Assembly (NCBI GenBank): GCA_007026445.1
Contig: VDMD01000005.1
Coordinates: 992,001 to 1,056,000, forward strand
Length of the DNA: 64,000 nt
DNA from: Schizophyllum amplum
Lineage: Eukaryota > Basidiomycota > Agaricomycetes > Agaricales > Schizophyllaceae
Reading direction: 5' to 3'
Below the pieces are notes generated by a model, which searched no databases, was not told where the DNA came from, and saw only the letters and a program-made list of their open reading frames with translations. Below, piece after piece: positions 11,124-21,999 of this stretch; within the stretch, counting starts at the first letter, position 1; every line of letters begins with the position of its first letter. The position numbers were made by a program, and so were the translations under genes.

Positions 11124-12871
11124 ATGGCCGGATATCCTGAAAACCCGCTGTTCTTCGGGCTGGACCTGTCGACGCAGCAGCTCAAGGGCATCCTCATCTC
11201 GCAGGATGCCTGCGTCGTGCACGAATCTGCGGTCCACTTCGAATCTGACCTCGCGCACTACGGTACCGTCAAGGGTGCCATCCCGGGTCCCAACGGCGAG
11301 GCGACGTCCCCCGTCGCGATGTGGCTTGAGGCATACGATCTCCTCATGGCGCGCATGCGCGAGGCCGGCGTCGATTTCTCCTCTATCGTCGCTATCTCCG
11401 GCTCCGGTCAGGTGTGTAAAATGCATTTGCTAAAGCTGCAATGTTTGCTCATCCTGGTTAGCAACACGGCTCTGTGTACTGGTCCGCTGAGGCGGAGAAG
11501 CTGCTGAGCTCCCTTGACACGGATCGCCCGCTGACCCAATTAGCCCCCGGCGCATTTTCATGGCAGCGTGCCCCCATCTGGCAAGACTCGTCTACCACCC
11601 GCGAGTGCCGTGAGCTCGAGGCCGCCGTTGGCGGTGCTCAACAACTCGCAGACCTCACTGGCAGCCGCGGGTATGAGCGGTTTACTGGCACGCAGATCAA
11701 GAAGGTCAGTTACCGCCTGAATCTCTTCCATTGTCATGGCTGACACCTTATTCAGCTGCGTCGTGTAGACCCTGCCACGTATAACGCAACCGTCCGCATC
11801 TCCCTCGTCTCTTCCTTCATGCACTGCCTCTTCCTCGGCAGCATCGCACCCATTGAGATCTCGGACGCGAGCGGCATGAACCTCATGAACGTCCTCTCTT
11901 GCAAGTGGGAGGACGTCCTCCTCGAAGCGGCCGGTGGTCCCGAGCTTCGCGCGAAGCTCGGCCCCGAGCCCGTCCAGGCGGCACCACCCTCGGCAAGATC
12001 GACCGCTATGGGTCGACCGCTGGGGCTTCAACCCCGAGTGCATCGTCGCCCCCTTCACCGGCGACAACCCAGCGACCGTCATTGGCCTCTCTGCCCCCGG
12101 TGATGCCATCCTCTCCCTCGGCACCTCCACGACCTTCCTGCTCTCCATCCCGCCTTCGGACGCGCCGCCCAAGTGCTTCACCACCTCCCACATCCTCTCC
12201 CACCCGACGACGCTCGACTCGCAGATTGCGATGCTCTGCTACAAGAACGGCGCTCTCGCGCGCGAGCAGGTGCGCGATCGCACGGCGAACGCCGACTGGT
12301 CGAAGTACAACGAGCTCGTCGAGGCGCGCCCGGCTGGCAACGACGGCGACTTTGGCTCTACTTCCCTTGCCGAGATCATCCCTCCCAACGTGCTCGGCGA
12401 GTTTTCTATCACCTTGCCCCGGGCGCATCGCACCCAGAGCCCGTTCAGTCGATAACGCCCGAGGCCGCACCTCGCGCCGTCGTCGAGTCCCAATTCCTCT
12501 CCATCCTGTCCCGCATCGCCGCCATCCTCCCCGCGAACGCGCCGCCGCTCCAGAGACTCGTCATTTCCGGCGGTTCGTCTGCGAACCCGACGATTCGGCA
12601 GCTCGCCGCGGACGTGTTTGGGATGAAGGTGTACGTCTCGTCGACGAAGGAGGCCGCCGCTCTCGGCGGCGCGCTCCTCGCCAAGTACGCGTGGTGGAAG
12701 GGTCTCAACGAGGGCGAGGGCACGTTCGAGGAGATGAGCGGTGGTGAGGTGCCGGGCATGAAGTGCGTCGCGGAGCCGAACGCGGACCCGCACAAGGTGT
12801 ACATGAACCTGGTGGACGCGTACCGCTGGTGCGAGGCCGACGTCGTGCGCAAGGGTACGATCCCGGCGTAA
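11124..12871 (+). CDS. xks1: D-xylulose kinase (FGGY family), with five apparent one-base frame breaks
   Basis: Phosphorylates D-xylulose to xylulose-5-phosphate, the last step of fungal xylose/arabinose catabolism before the pentose phosphate pathway; cytosolic. The N-terminus MAGYPENPLFFGLDLSTQQ carries the FGGY nucleotide-binding motif and SGSGQ-QHGSVYW is the substrate-site signature, split by an intron at 11412-11461. A second intron is 11705-11755. Further conserved blocks are WGFNPECIVAPFTGDNPATV, ILSLGTSTTFLLS and the C-terminal ISGGSSANPTIRQLAADVFG. The third exon does not read through. Homology passes between frames near 11973, 12008, 12357, 12365 and 12403, each explained by one missing base, the last in a T run. 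There is no splice site at these points. I read this as a real gene with base-calling errors; a recent pseudogene is the alternative. Expected product about 560 residues. Confidence 0.85.
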
Positions 12872-13087
12872 CTTGGCATGTCTGCTTGATTGTTTGTTTT
12901 CTCTTTCTCTCTCGTCACACATAGATGCGCATCTCCTTCCACATCATTGGGTTCGCTAATGGACGAGTTACCACCACCACATCTGTAGTCCTTGCTGTCG
13001 TTTGTATCCTTTCACGCTGATGCGCACCTACCTGCTCGCGCTGTTTAAGTTGCGCACTTACCTACTCATCGTATCTTCTGGTATCTA

Positions 13088-13192
13088 CCCCGGGCCTATT
13101 GGCTTTGGTGACATCGTCTGTACTAATTACTGCTATCCCCAGTACTTACTTACTGAAGTACTGACCGACCCCGGGCCTTATGGCTTTGGTGA
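13088..13192. repeat. Pair of 24-nt direct repeats
   Basis: CCCCGGGCCTATTGGCTTTG... at 13088-13111 recurs at 13169-13192 as CCCCGGGCCTTATGGCTTTG..., with a transposed AT pair and an 81-nt period. It lies in the 3' flank of the xylulokinase gene. Origin unknown; it may be a decayed tandem duplication. Confidence 0.6.
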
Positions 13193-13474
13193 ATGAACCG
13201 AATTGCTGTACCCCATCCCGATAATCTTCAGTCAGTAGCTTTAAAAAATCGTGTAAGTAAGGGCTCGTAGCTGCTGTGCTCGGCTGGTGCTCGGGCTTCG
13301 ACTCATGCTGAGCGAGCGCTGAGCCATGAATTACGTCTCGGCAACTGCCGTGCTCCCGCGCCACCGCCTTGCGCTTGATCCGGGCTGGTCGTTGTCTCCG
13401 ACGACGTCGAGCACCCTTCCACGACCCCACCCCCACGCCCTCGAGCGACAACGAGGCGGACCGCTATAGCCGCG

Positions 13475-13482
13475 TATATAAG
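13475..13482 (+). promoter_or_regulatory. TATA box of the amino-acid transporter gene
   Basis: TATATAAG stands about 194 nt upstream of the first usable ATG (13676). The distance suggests either a long leader or an upstream coding start that I cannot confirm. Confidence 0.45.
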
Positions 13483-13675
13483 GGACGACAGTGGCTGCGC
13501 TCTCGCACCCCGGCAGAGGCATCCTCAAGTGGCTGTATCTTCCCGTCCGAGCGCCGAAGCCGGCTATTCCCTCCTGCCCCTTCCACGCGCTGACTCAGAC
13601 ACCGACCGCCACCTGTTTGCCTCAGACGCCGACTACGCTTCAGACTGCGAGGCAGACGACAGCAAGTGCGAAGAG

Positions 13676-15368
13676 ATGGTTCAATCATACGGTACGACAA
13701 GCGAGTCGCGGGAGCGCCGCGATGAGGGAGCAGGCGCGGGCGAGTCGGATGCACTTCTCAGCGGGGCGCCGCAGCCGCCCGTGAAGCGTCAAGGACATGC
13801 GACGCTCGTCAGTTGCGTGAGCAATTTGTCGAACACGATCATTGGCAGCGGTGCGTGCGCCACCGCATATTACGCCCCTCAATCCCACTGACAAGAATTC
13901 AGGCATGCTTACATTCCCCTTGGTGCGCCACCCATCCTATGTCCTTGTTGTGAAGTGGCTCATTGTACCAGGCCATGGCTTCCGCCGGTATATTACCAGG
14001 CATCATCACCTGCATCTTCTCCGGCTCGGTAGCCGCCTTCGGCCTCTACCTCTTGTCCCTATGCGCTACGAAGACCCCGCACAGGCGGTCATCCTTCTTC
14101 GCCGTCGCGCAAATGACCTTCCCCCGTGCCGCCGTTTTTTCGACCTCGCCATCGCCACCAAGTGCTTCGGGTCTCCGTCAGGTGCGTGCTAGCGCTGCCT
14201 AATATACAATCGTCCGTCTAACATGGCACGCAGCTACCTCATCATTGTCAAGGGTCTCATGCCCAAGGTCGTTGCGTCCTTGTATCACGACATATCGGAC
14301 GCAGAACCCCCCATGTGGGCATTGTCAGGCAGAAATTGGATCACCCTCTTCATGATTGTCCTAGTGCCCCTAGCGTTTTTGCGCCACCTTGACAGCTTGC
14401 GGCATACAAGTTATATTGCGCTATTCTCAGTTGGTGGGTGATATGATTTATCAGAAAATATGTCTCTGACTCGCTGTCCAGCCTACCTCGTCGTCATCGT
14501 CATCACAGTTTACTTCTCGCCACTGAAGATATGCCTCCAAGGGCGATGTCTCCCTCATCCACTTCACGCCGGCTTTGTATCGACGTTCCCTGTCCAGGTC
14601 TTTGCCTTCACTTGCGCGCAGAACCTCTTCCCGTTATACAATGAGCTCAACACGAACAGCCAGCCGCGCATGAACGTCGTCGTCGGGGCGTCTATCGGCG
14701 CTGCAACACTCACCTACGAGGTCATCGCATCTTCGGCTACCTCACCTTCGGCTCGAACGTCGGAGCGAACATCATCGCATGTACCCCTCCACGTCGCTTT
14801 TCGTCGCCGTCGGGCAGCTCGCCATCGTCATCATGGTGCTGTTTCGTACCCGTTGCAGGTCACCCGTGCCGCAACTGCCTCGATAAGGTATTCCACGCGG
14901 GCGAGCACCCGCCAGCGAAGCCCGCGCATGAAGAGGAGGAGGAGGAGGATGCGGACCACGCGCCGAGCGAGATGACGGCGTTCAAGCACGCCGCGCTGAC
15001 GACCGCGATCATTGCGAGTGGGTTTGTGATCGCGTATTTGGTGGACGATCTGCAGATGGTGCTGTCGTTCGTGGGCTCGACGGGGTCCGACGACGATCTC
15101 GTTCATCCTGCCGGGGTTGTTTTACTGGAAGGTATGCTGAACATCGCTGGTGTCCGCACAATCTCCTCACACATCGACTCACAGCTTTCACGGAACGACG
15201 AGGAAGCAAATCCGGCACTACGGGCAGGATCTTTGGCCCTTGCCGTGTACGGCGCCTGCATCTTCGTTTTCTGGTAGGTTTGATCCTTCTACATTGCCCG
15301 ATGGCCTTTACTTACTTCGACCTAGCTTGAGTTTCAACATCTACAACATCGTACGGCCGCCTGCTTGA
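13676..15368 (+). CDS. AAAP/AVT-family amino acid transporter, with about eight apparent frame breaks
   Basis: A multispanning proton-coupled amino-acid permease (SLC36/38-like, yeast AVT type), usually vacuolar. After an acidic cytosolic N-terminus the first helix reads LVSCVSNLSNTIIGSG, then after two short introns LTFPL and AMASAGILPGIITCIFSGSV, the family's TM1-TM2 signature. Other blocks are LSLCATKTPHRRSSF, YLIIVKGLMPKVV, LSGRNWITLFMIVLVPLAFL, FPVQVFAFTCAQNLFPLYNE, LTFGSNVGANIIA and FVIAYLVDDLQMVLSFVGST; the end is FNIYNIVRPPA. Homology changes frame near 14137, 14170, 14575, 14726, 14778, 14843, 14860 and (an extra base) 15086; several are short T or G runs. Introns at ~13850-13901, 13922-13971, 14177-14233 and in the 3' part fit GT-AG. 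The start is uncertain: the frame is open upstream with a transporter-like acidic sequence. Confidence 0.78.
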
Positions 15369-15984
15369 TCTTAACACGTCTATTGTCCGTTACACACTGT
15401 ACATTCTGACTCAAGGACTTCTATCTAATGATGTGACACTAGCCTAGCCCTAAGTCAAAGTGATCGGTAATCTCACTGCAAGTATCATCGAGTTGTTAAA
15501 AAAAAGAGGTTTGCCTCAGCCAGGCCTGGAGTAAGTTGGGCCCAGGTTGGGACTCGAGCCTGAGGGCACTTTAGGACCATTGATGGAACCCGCGCGCAAA
15601 GACTTACCCGATTAGGGTTACCTCCGCGGAGACCGCTGCCTTGAATCTGGATTATGGCATTCTTGATGGCATTGGTAAGACACTGCCGCGTGTGCTCTGT
15701 ACTCTGTTCACCTACGTTAGCCACTGATTAGCCATTCCGCACGACTATACTGAACGATGATCATTGAAGGTATAGAGGTCGACCGGCCCGCATCCAAGTT
15801 ACTTATCAGACAACGGGATCACGCTTCGGATTCCCAACTTCTTCATTGCATCCCTTTCCCAGCCTCAATATCAGTATCGGGGTGGTAGCGTACTAGTAAG
15901 TGATCTAAGCATACTTTGAAGCAAGAAACGTACGGCAGGCGGATCGCACAGTAAATCAGTCACCAGATTCCTCTCCTATGGTCC
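15369..15984. other. Convergent intergenic region, no supported gene
   Basis: About 600 bp between two convergent genes. It contains short open frames without family signal. A stretch at 15540-15565 resembles a reversed Pol III B box, but its flanks do not form a T-arm, so I do not call a tRNA. Confidence 0.5.
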
Positions 15985-18705
15985 TCAATCGCAGTAACGG
16001 TCAACCTCATCCTTTTCCCCCTCGTACCCGTAGACGAAGTGGGCGTTGATGATGGTGCTCGTCTCATAAGGCTTCCTCCCCACCCATCGGACAAACGAGC
16101 CCATTTCGTCGGGTACAGACGTCCGGATGGCGCGACGCGACAAGTTCGTCTGCAGCATCTGGTATATCGTATCTTCAGCTGACCAAGGCGCTCCAGCGCA
16201 CGATGATACGACCACAACGCCTCGCGGACCCTAGAGCACCTATATCAGTCTCCTGTTCAGAAAAAGGCAATCATATGGCGCTCACTCATCGATCCTCCGG
16301 TCGACCATCTGCCAGTTCAGCAGCTTGTCCAGCCGCCACAGGACCGGCGCTTGTCCAAACATTTCGTAACCGCTTTCTTCGCTCTCCATTGCAGTGAAGA
16401 CCGGATTGACAAGCTGCAGCTTTGCAGCCTTCAGCGCCTTGTCGATGACTTCTTGCGCATAGGCCATGAAAGACTTTCCCAGGAATAGCGGTATGCAGAT
16501 GTCGTGCGACGCATCGAGGAGCTCGGCCACTGTCGTTGCGTATGTGATACGCGCAGCAGGAACATCCGTCTCTTCGAGAGCATACTGACCAAAACCTTCC
16601 CCTTCTTTCTGGTTAAATGCGTCTATCGCCTTCTTGAAGTCCTCGACGTTGAAGCTTGTATCCCAGGTGTACCTGTCCAAGAATCGTAAACACCTATCGG
16701 AAAGGCAATCGTCCGAAAACTCACGCTGGCGTGTCGTCGTACGCAACGATAGCAAGACCTTCTCCGTACGTTTCCGCCGCCCACAGGTCTTCCTTTATCC
16801 TGCAATCATATCAGCATGAGACGGACAATCAGCGTCAACCCGCGACTGACTCGATTTGCCTTTCGCTTCCTCCTCCCAGAGTGCCACATGGCGCAGGAAG
16901 AGCGTAAAGCTCGTCAGGCAGCTCCGAATCAACGGCTCGCTTGTCCGCTGTCCACGGCTTTCCAACATCGCATGCGAGAAACTGGTTTCTGAGACTCGAT
17001 GGGTCGTAGCGCTGCTCCGGCCAATGGAAGGGTCGGTTTCCATAGTCCAATTCCGTATAGTGCTCCATGCACTTGCGTGTCCAACCCGCGCGCCGTCGGC
17101 CATGTCCTGTAGGTTGTAGGGCGGCGCAATGAGGCGCTCGCCGCGAGCATGCACATTTGGCCTGCTTGTTGCATAGGTGGACAGGGTCGCGAGGTACGAT
17201 GGCAGTATCCGAATACCAAAGCCCTTGTTGGCGTACTTGAAGACTCTGACGACGATGTGAGAAACGTATACCGGAAGGTTGGGACTACACATACCTCTTG
17301 TCGCGAGAGGCCTTGCGGTCTCCGAGGAAGTGTCCCTCGATCAAGTCCATCGTGAAGACGACGGTACCGGCTGGGAGATTATCAGTCGAGTTCTAAGTAA
17401 AATAATCGGGTGAACATACTCTCCAGAGCCCGTGCGCAGCGAGGCAGCATCCAAGCGTCCGACCCATCGAACGCCACCGCACAAATGTCAAGATCGAAGT
17501 TCAACAGCACCTCGCGCGGACTCTCTACCAGCTTGAGTACAATCTGCACGCGCCGCGTGGGGAACTTGGAGTACAGGGTGATCGTCTGCGAGTTGCGCAC
17601 GAGCAGGAACGGTGCGTCCTTCGGTAGGTTGCCCCGCACGACGTCTGCAATATGCGCGATCTTCGAGTTAGCGGCCTCTGGGCCGAGTCCGTGGATATAG
17701 ACGTCAATGTCGGATGTCGCCCATTCTTCAGCCTTATGTGCGGCAGCGTTGCCGGCGTGTCCGTCTTGAAGGTCCGGAGTGAGCAGCGCACCGAGGATGA
17801 GGCCACCGGCGACGCAAACGTTCGCCCAGTCGAGTCCCTTGAAGAGTCCGCCAGTCATGCTTTCCCATCGAGCATGGACAGCCGCAGAGGATGGCTGTAC
17901 GTAGGCTGTATCGCGGCGCTTGAGCTCCAGGAATGAGAATCCTGGCAGAGCACCGACAGGCTGGCGTTGAACTTCAAGAGCAACCACATCACCGTTGTCC
18001 TTGACGGGCTCGCTGGTAGGCAGGACAGTAGACAAGTCGTCGGCGTTGATGAGCCCGTGCTTCCACTCCTTTCCTGGGCTGTCGATCTTCGCCTTACGAG
18101 TCAGCGTCCGGAGATGCACCTCGTTCTGCAGGATCCTACATCATGTCAGCAAGTGAAGGATAGCGTTAACTGAACGACGCACCATTCGTCGACATCCGCG
18201 ACTAGGTCTTCTCCGCCCTCAACACGCGCCTTCTTCTTGCCCCTGACCTCCCCCTCGTCGGCTTCATCGTCCCGCCGCGCCACGCCCGCGCAGCGAACAG
18301 CGTATGGGAGCTTCTTCCACGTCCACACCTCTTTGACTTTTTGTGCCCTGCTGCCTTCGCAGCTACTGCAATGACTTCGGCATCCTTCACCGGGTGTGCC
18401 CCAATGCGACCTTCGAACTTAAGTTTGTCAAAGTCGACGCCGAACTTGCTGCCCAGCGCGTCCGAGACGGCGGCCGCCTGTTTCTGGGCCTCTTCCCACT
18501 TCTTGAGCTGGAGTTTGACCGTGGCTATACCCAGCGCGTCGAGACTGTCGGTTTTCTTGAGGGCCTCGCGAAGCTCATGTGCGGCAGCCGTGGAGATAAC
18601 AGGACGCGAGGGACCGCCAGGTGAAGAATATGTCGGTTCTATGGTATGGTCAGTGCGCTAACCTCAAGGGACGTTGCACGCAGGTCGTGATATACCTCTG
18701 TCCAT
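15985..18705 (-). CDS. Conserved fungal protein of unknown function with a nucleotidyltransferase-like DIDVY motif
   Basis: I recognise this only as a type of large hypothetical protein seen in basidiomycetes; no function is established. The first exon is ten bases (M-D-R, 18705-18696), then PTYSSPGGPSRPVISTAA. A helical region precedes WTWKKLPYAVRCAG and an acidic/basic stretch. The core has VCVAGGLILGALL followed by ATSDIDVYIHGLGP, spaced like the GG...DxD of the nucleotidyltransferase fold, then RRVQIVLKLVESP, LNFDLDICAVAFDG and VFKYANKGFGIRILPSYL. The C-terminal third includes CMEHYTELDYGNRPFHWPE, LWAAETYGEGLAIVAYDDT, GQAPVLWRLDKLLNWQMVD and VVVVSSCAGAPWSAEDTIY. Several short introns fit well. 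Frame breaks of one base occur near 18331, 17081 and 16900. The nucleotidyltransferase reading is inference from one motif. Confidence 0.72.
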
Positions 18706-18762
18706 GGGGCTTGACTCCTGATGAGGGCAGGAGGAAAAAAGCGAGGAGGGAGTAAGGGGCAA

Positions 18763-18769
18763 TATATAA
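18763..18769 (-). promoter_or_regulatory. TATA-like box for the 16-18.7 kb gene
   Basis: TATATAA on the plus strand reads TTATATA on the minus strand, 58 nt upstream of the minus-strand ATG at 18705. Confidence 0.45.
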
Positions 18770-18889
18770 GTACGTGTCGCGTCTAATTTACTGTCTAATT
18801 GCCTTCGTGCAACGCGATCACGTGGTCGTTCTTTGCACCCCAAACCAAATCCCGCCAGGCCGACCCGCGGAGAACGTGCACGCACCTAT

Positions 18890-19278
18890 CACCGGGGCGA
18901 AGTCCAGCTCACTTCGATATGAAGGGCGCTAGACTCACTACGTCACTCACTCACCGACTCACCATGTCAGTCACCTCCCAGCCTTGCAATGAGGCGCCAA
19001 ATTCGACGTTCTAGAAGGTCGATCGTTCGAATCCCGGTGTCAACAGTGCACAACTCGACCTTTTTCCCCCTCGCGCCACCCGGTGAGGCCTCCAATGGTA
19101 CAGGACAGCTACAGGGTGCTCTAGACAGGATCTGGCACACAAAAATGGCAATTTTCATAGCAGCGAGAGGCAAAACTACGCCGGAAGAGCGAAGTGAGTG
19201 ACATAGTGAGTCGGTAGGTGAGTGACATAGTGACTTTAGCGCCCTTCAATTGAAGTGGGCTGGACTTTGCCCCCGGTG
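18890..19278. mobile_element. MITE-like inverted-repeat element, ~389 bp
   Basis: The left arm (18890-18977) begins CACCGGGG and is an imperfect reverse complement of the right arm (19190-19278), which ends CCCCGGTG. Shared blocks include AAGTCCAGC, TGAAGGGCGCTA and CACTCACTCACCGACTCAC, with scattered substitutions, so the copy is not young. Each arm contains internal subrepeats; the right one has GAGTGACATAGTGA twice. The central ~210 bp has no coding frame but carries GTTCGAATCCC near 19026 and a TTTTT at about 19061. No clear target-site duplication was found. It lies between the gene ending at 18705 (5' side) and the R3H gene's 3' end. Confidence 0.7.
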
Positions 19279-19627
19279 TATCCACTTCCGCTCCACTCCA
19301 AAGTCCAGCTCCCGTGCACAGCTCCCGCCCGGCACTCAAGATACACCCGCTCACATTCACCTACTACACCACACTACTTACACGATGTAGATATTATAGT
19401 ACACATCGGACTCTATTGTAAATAGACTGCAGACAAGACGACAATGCTCGACAGCACGGCGGAAAACGACGGAACGCAGGGATACCACACACACGCACAC
19501 AAGAAGAGGAGGCCGCAGAGGCGCCTCGCGCATCCAACGTCCTCTCGGACCCGCCGGCCTCCCGCACCCGGCGCCCTCTCGCACCCGACACCTCTCCGCG
19601 CGAGGGCGGCCGAGGCCGTCCCCCCGT

Positions 19628-21999
19628 CTACGAAGGCGGACCGCCGTTCCTGCCCGCGCCGTCCTCCAGGGTAGCCGCTGCCATCTTGTTGGCGAGGGCC
19701 GACGCCTCATCCGAGTCCTTGAGCTCCCTGCCCGCCTTCGCGTCGTAGGTGTCCGTACCCTTCGGCGCATTGCGCTCGCAATCCTCACCCCGGTTCTTTC
19801 CCGGCATAATCACCGACCGCGTCGACGACGGGCTCGCCCACGCCCCGCCGACAGGCGCGCGCCGCTCCGGAGGCGGCGCCGCCTGCGTTGTCAGTGGTGG
19901 GAAGTCCTGCGCCTGCAGGACCGGCACTGGCCGGGGCTGCACCCGCTGATTGCCAGTAGCGTGCAGGGTCGGCTCCGGCTTCAGGCCCACCGCCCAATCC
20001 GGCCGCGCGGGTAGCGGATGGGGTGGCTGGGACGATGCCGTGGAGGTATACGTCCTCCGCGAGGACGAGGACGTGGTGGATGACGACTGCGCCGCAGATT
20101 CAATTAACGTTCGAGGGTAAGGCATGACATGCGTGGGTACTTACAGCCACTGACGATACTTCATCCGAAGATCTGCTCTGGCCTAAGCTGCTGTGGCTCG
20201 AGTGGCTCGACTGCCGTCGCATGCCGGACAGGCGCGGCCCATAGGCGTCGCCGTTGCTTCCGTTGTAGTTGTAGCCCTGCGATCCTGCCCAGGGCCGTAG
20301 CTCCAGTTGCGCGCATTGCGCCCCTTGCTGCCGTGGTGCGAGCTGTTGCGCGACGACGAGCGGCTTTGGTTGTTAGAGTGGCCGTTTCCGCGGCCGTTCG
20401 CCCCACTCCCGTTTATCGATGGCGGCTCGTACAGCTGCGGTGGCTGCATCATCGCTGGCGCCGTCATCGGGGGCGGAGGAAATTGCGGATAGCCCATGCC
20501 CGGATAGAACACAGGCACATACGGGCCGGCAAAGGCATGATTGGGCTGCGTTGGCTGCTCCGTCGTGGGCGAGCCTGATGCGATGGTTGCATGCCGATGG
20601 GTGGGGGAGGAGCCAGCGGCGCTTGAGTGGGCGGCCACATGTAGGGATAAGGGCCCTGGGGTGGATGAGGGAAAGTGTCTCCGGTTGTTTGACCTTCTTC
20701 CACGGTCGCCGGTGGCTGCTGCTGATACGACCCAAAGGGCGGATAGAAGGGGTACGGTGGGAAACTGTGAGTCGGGAACGGAATGTAGTACTGTGTTCCG
20801 TTGTAAGGAGGCATACCACCCTGCGGTTCGTAACCGGTGGTCGCGGCCGCAGGCTGCTCGTAGAGGGAGGCGTACTGGAAAGACGGCGATGGTGAAGGTG
20901 CACGGGAATTGCGCGAGCTTCCGGCGGCGTTGTACGAGGCGCTTTGCCCTCGCATGGACCTCGAAGGGTTGTTGGTGCTCCGCCGGCCTTCTTTCCTGCC
21001 TGCCGAAGGTGCTGACCACTCGCTCTCGGTCGGAGGCGATCCGGCCGACTCGTCGTATTCACTCAAAGTGCTGCCCATCCCACCGCTGATGGAGCTGAGC
21101 TAGATATAGCGGACGATGAGCTGGCGCTGCGCTCCTTCTCCTCGAAATCCATGAAGATCCTGGACCGTGCTTCATTGTAGGCGGCCTCGCGCTCTTCAAT
21201 GGTCATGTGCCGTTTGCTGTATCCCGTGGCGTTACTCCTGCCTCCGACGCTGCCTATCTCGGAGTCGGAAAAATCGGCGTCGTCACCAACAGTGGATCCC
21301 GCTTGCGAGCGCGTTTGTCGGCGATCGAGGTTGTTGCGCCGCATAATTTTGAACGTGGGCTGGACATTCTGTTCGGCGGGTACCAGCTCGGCGATGCGCT
21401 TCGTAGGTCTGACACGAAGATAAGTCGTGCACGGAGATGAGATGGAAGACACGCACATCCGGCTGTCAGGTGTCAGCGACACATGTATGGTCTTTGCGCC
21501 AGCTTCGTGCTCGGGCTGCACCCTGTAGTAGGCCGAGCACCGGTGGACGAGCAGACGCTGGTAGCTGCTTGTTGCGCTCAGCTCCAGGCGGCGAGGGCTG
21601 ATGTGAAACCGTCAGCACGGTCACGCGAGCCTGAACAGCTTCCGCCACGACGTACGTTCGTTCAAATATAAGGCTTTCTATGAGCTCAGCCTGCTTGAGC
21701 ACGTAGAGCCGATCCTTGCTCTTCAGCGCCTCCATGATCTGGGGATCCACGTCGTGGCCGAGCGAGGCAGAGTTGGAGGGTGAGATCGGGGGTGCGGATT
21801 CGGGCGTCGGGTTGACTGGGCCGTCCGCGTTCAATGGTGGTGAGCTTGACGAGGACGAGGAGTGTCCTGTGCTGGGGGCGCGGACGGGATCGTTCTGCCT
21901 CGGGGCATGTTGATGCGGCGAGAGGATGATTATTTGCGATGGGGCGACCGGCGGCTCCGTGCGGGAGGCCGAGGAGAGTAGAGTCGCGGTGGGGGCCAT
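19628..21999 (-). CDS. R3H-domain protein with Pro/Gln/Ser-rich C-terminus
   Basis: Likely a cytoplasmic single-stranded nucleic-acid-binding protein related to Rbs1/ARPP21/Encore. MAPTATLL at 21999 opens a low-complexity N-terminus; the conserved region starts DPQIMEALKSKDRLYVLKQ and, after an intron, gives LELSATSSYQRLLVHRCSAY with the R-x3-H core, then KTIHVSLTPDSR and RPTKRIAELVPAEQ. A SUZ-like basic segment follows (TIEEREAAYNEARSRIFMDF). The rest is disordered and rich in Pro, Tyr, Ser and Gln (YIPFPTHSFPPYPFYPPFG), ending near 19628 after RPDWAVGLKPEP and an Ala/Asp-rich tail. Conserved sequence crosses frames near 20570 and 20285 with no splice signal, consistent with one-base errors. 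R3H assignment is firm; the exact orthologue is not. Confidence 0.82.

Noticed and set aside
11899..12747. 282-codon Arg/Ser/Pro-rich frame as an independent gene
   Set aside because: It is the out-of-frame shadow of xylulokinase and includes only a short true segment (GGTTLGKID) between two frame breaks.
10740..12922. Long minus-strand frames opposite xylulokinase
   Set aside because: They mirror the codon bias of the true plus-strand gene; FGGY motifs settle the strand.
11124..15368. Xylulokinase and AAAP transporter as programmed-frameshift genes
   Set aside because: The shifts are too many, vary in sequence and mostly sit at homopolymers; no slippery-site plus stimulator pattern is repeated.
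15485..15724. Possible tRNA on the minus strand (CTCGAGTCC like a B box near 15555)
   Set aside because: The flanking bases do not form a T-stem and no acceptor or anticodon arm could be drawn.
19000..19060. Possible tRNA around GTTCGAATCCC
   Set aside because: Positions equivalent to the T-stem mismatch and no D-arm or acceptor stem fits; kept only as a motif inside the repeat element.
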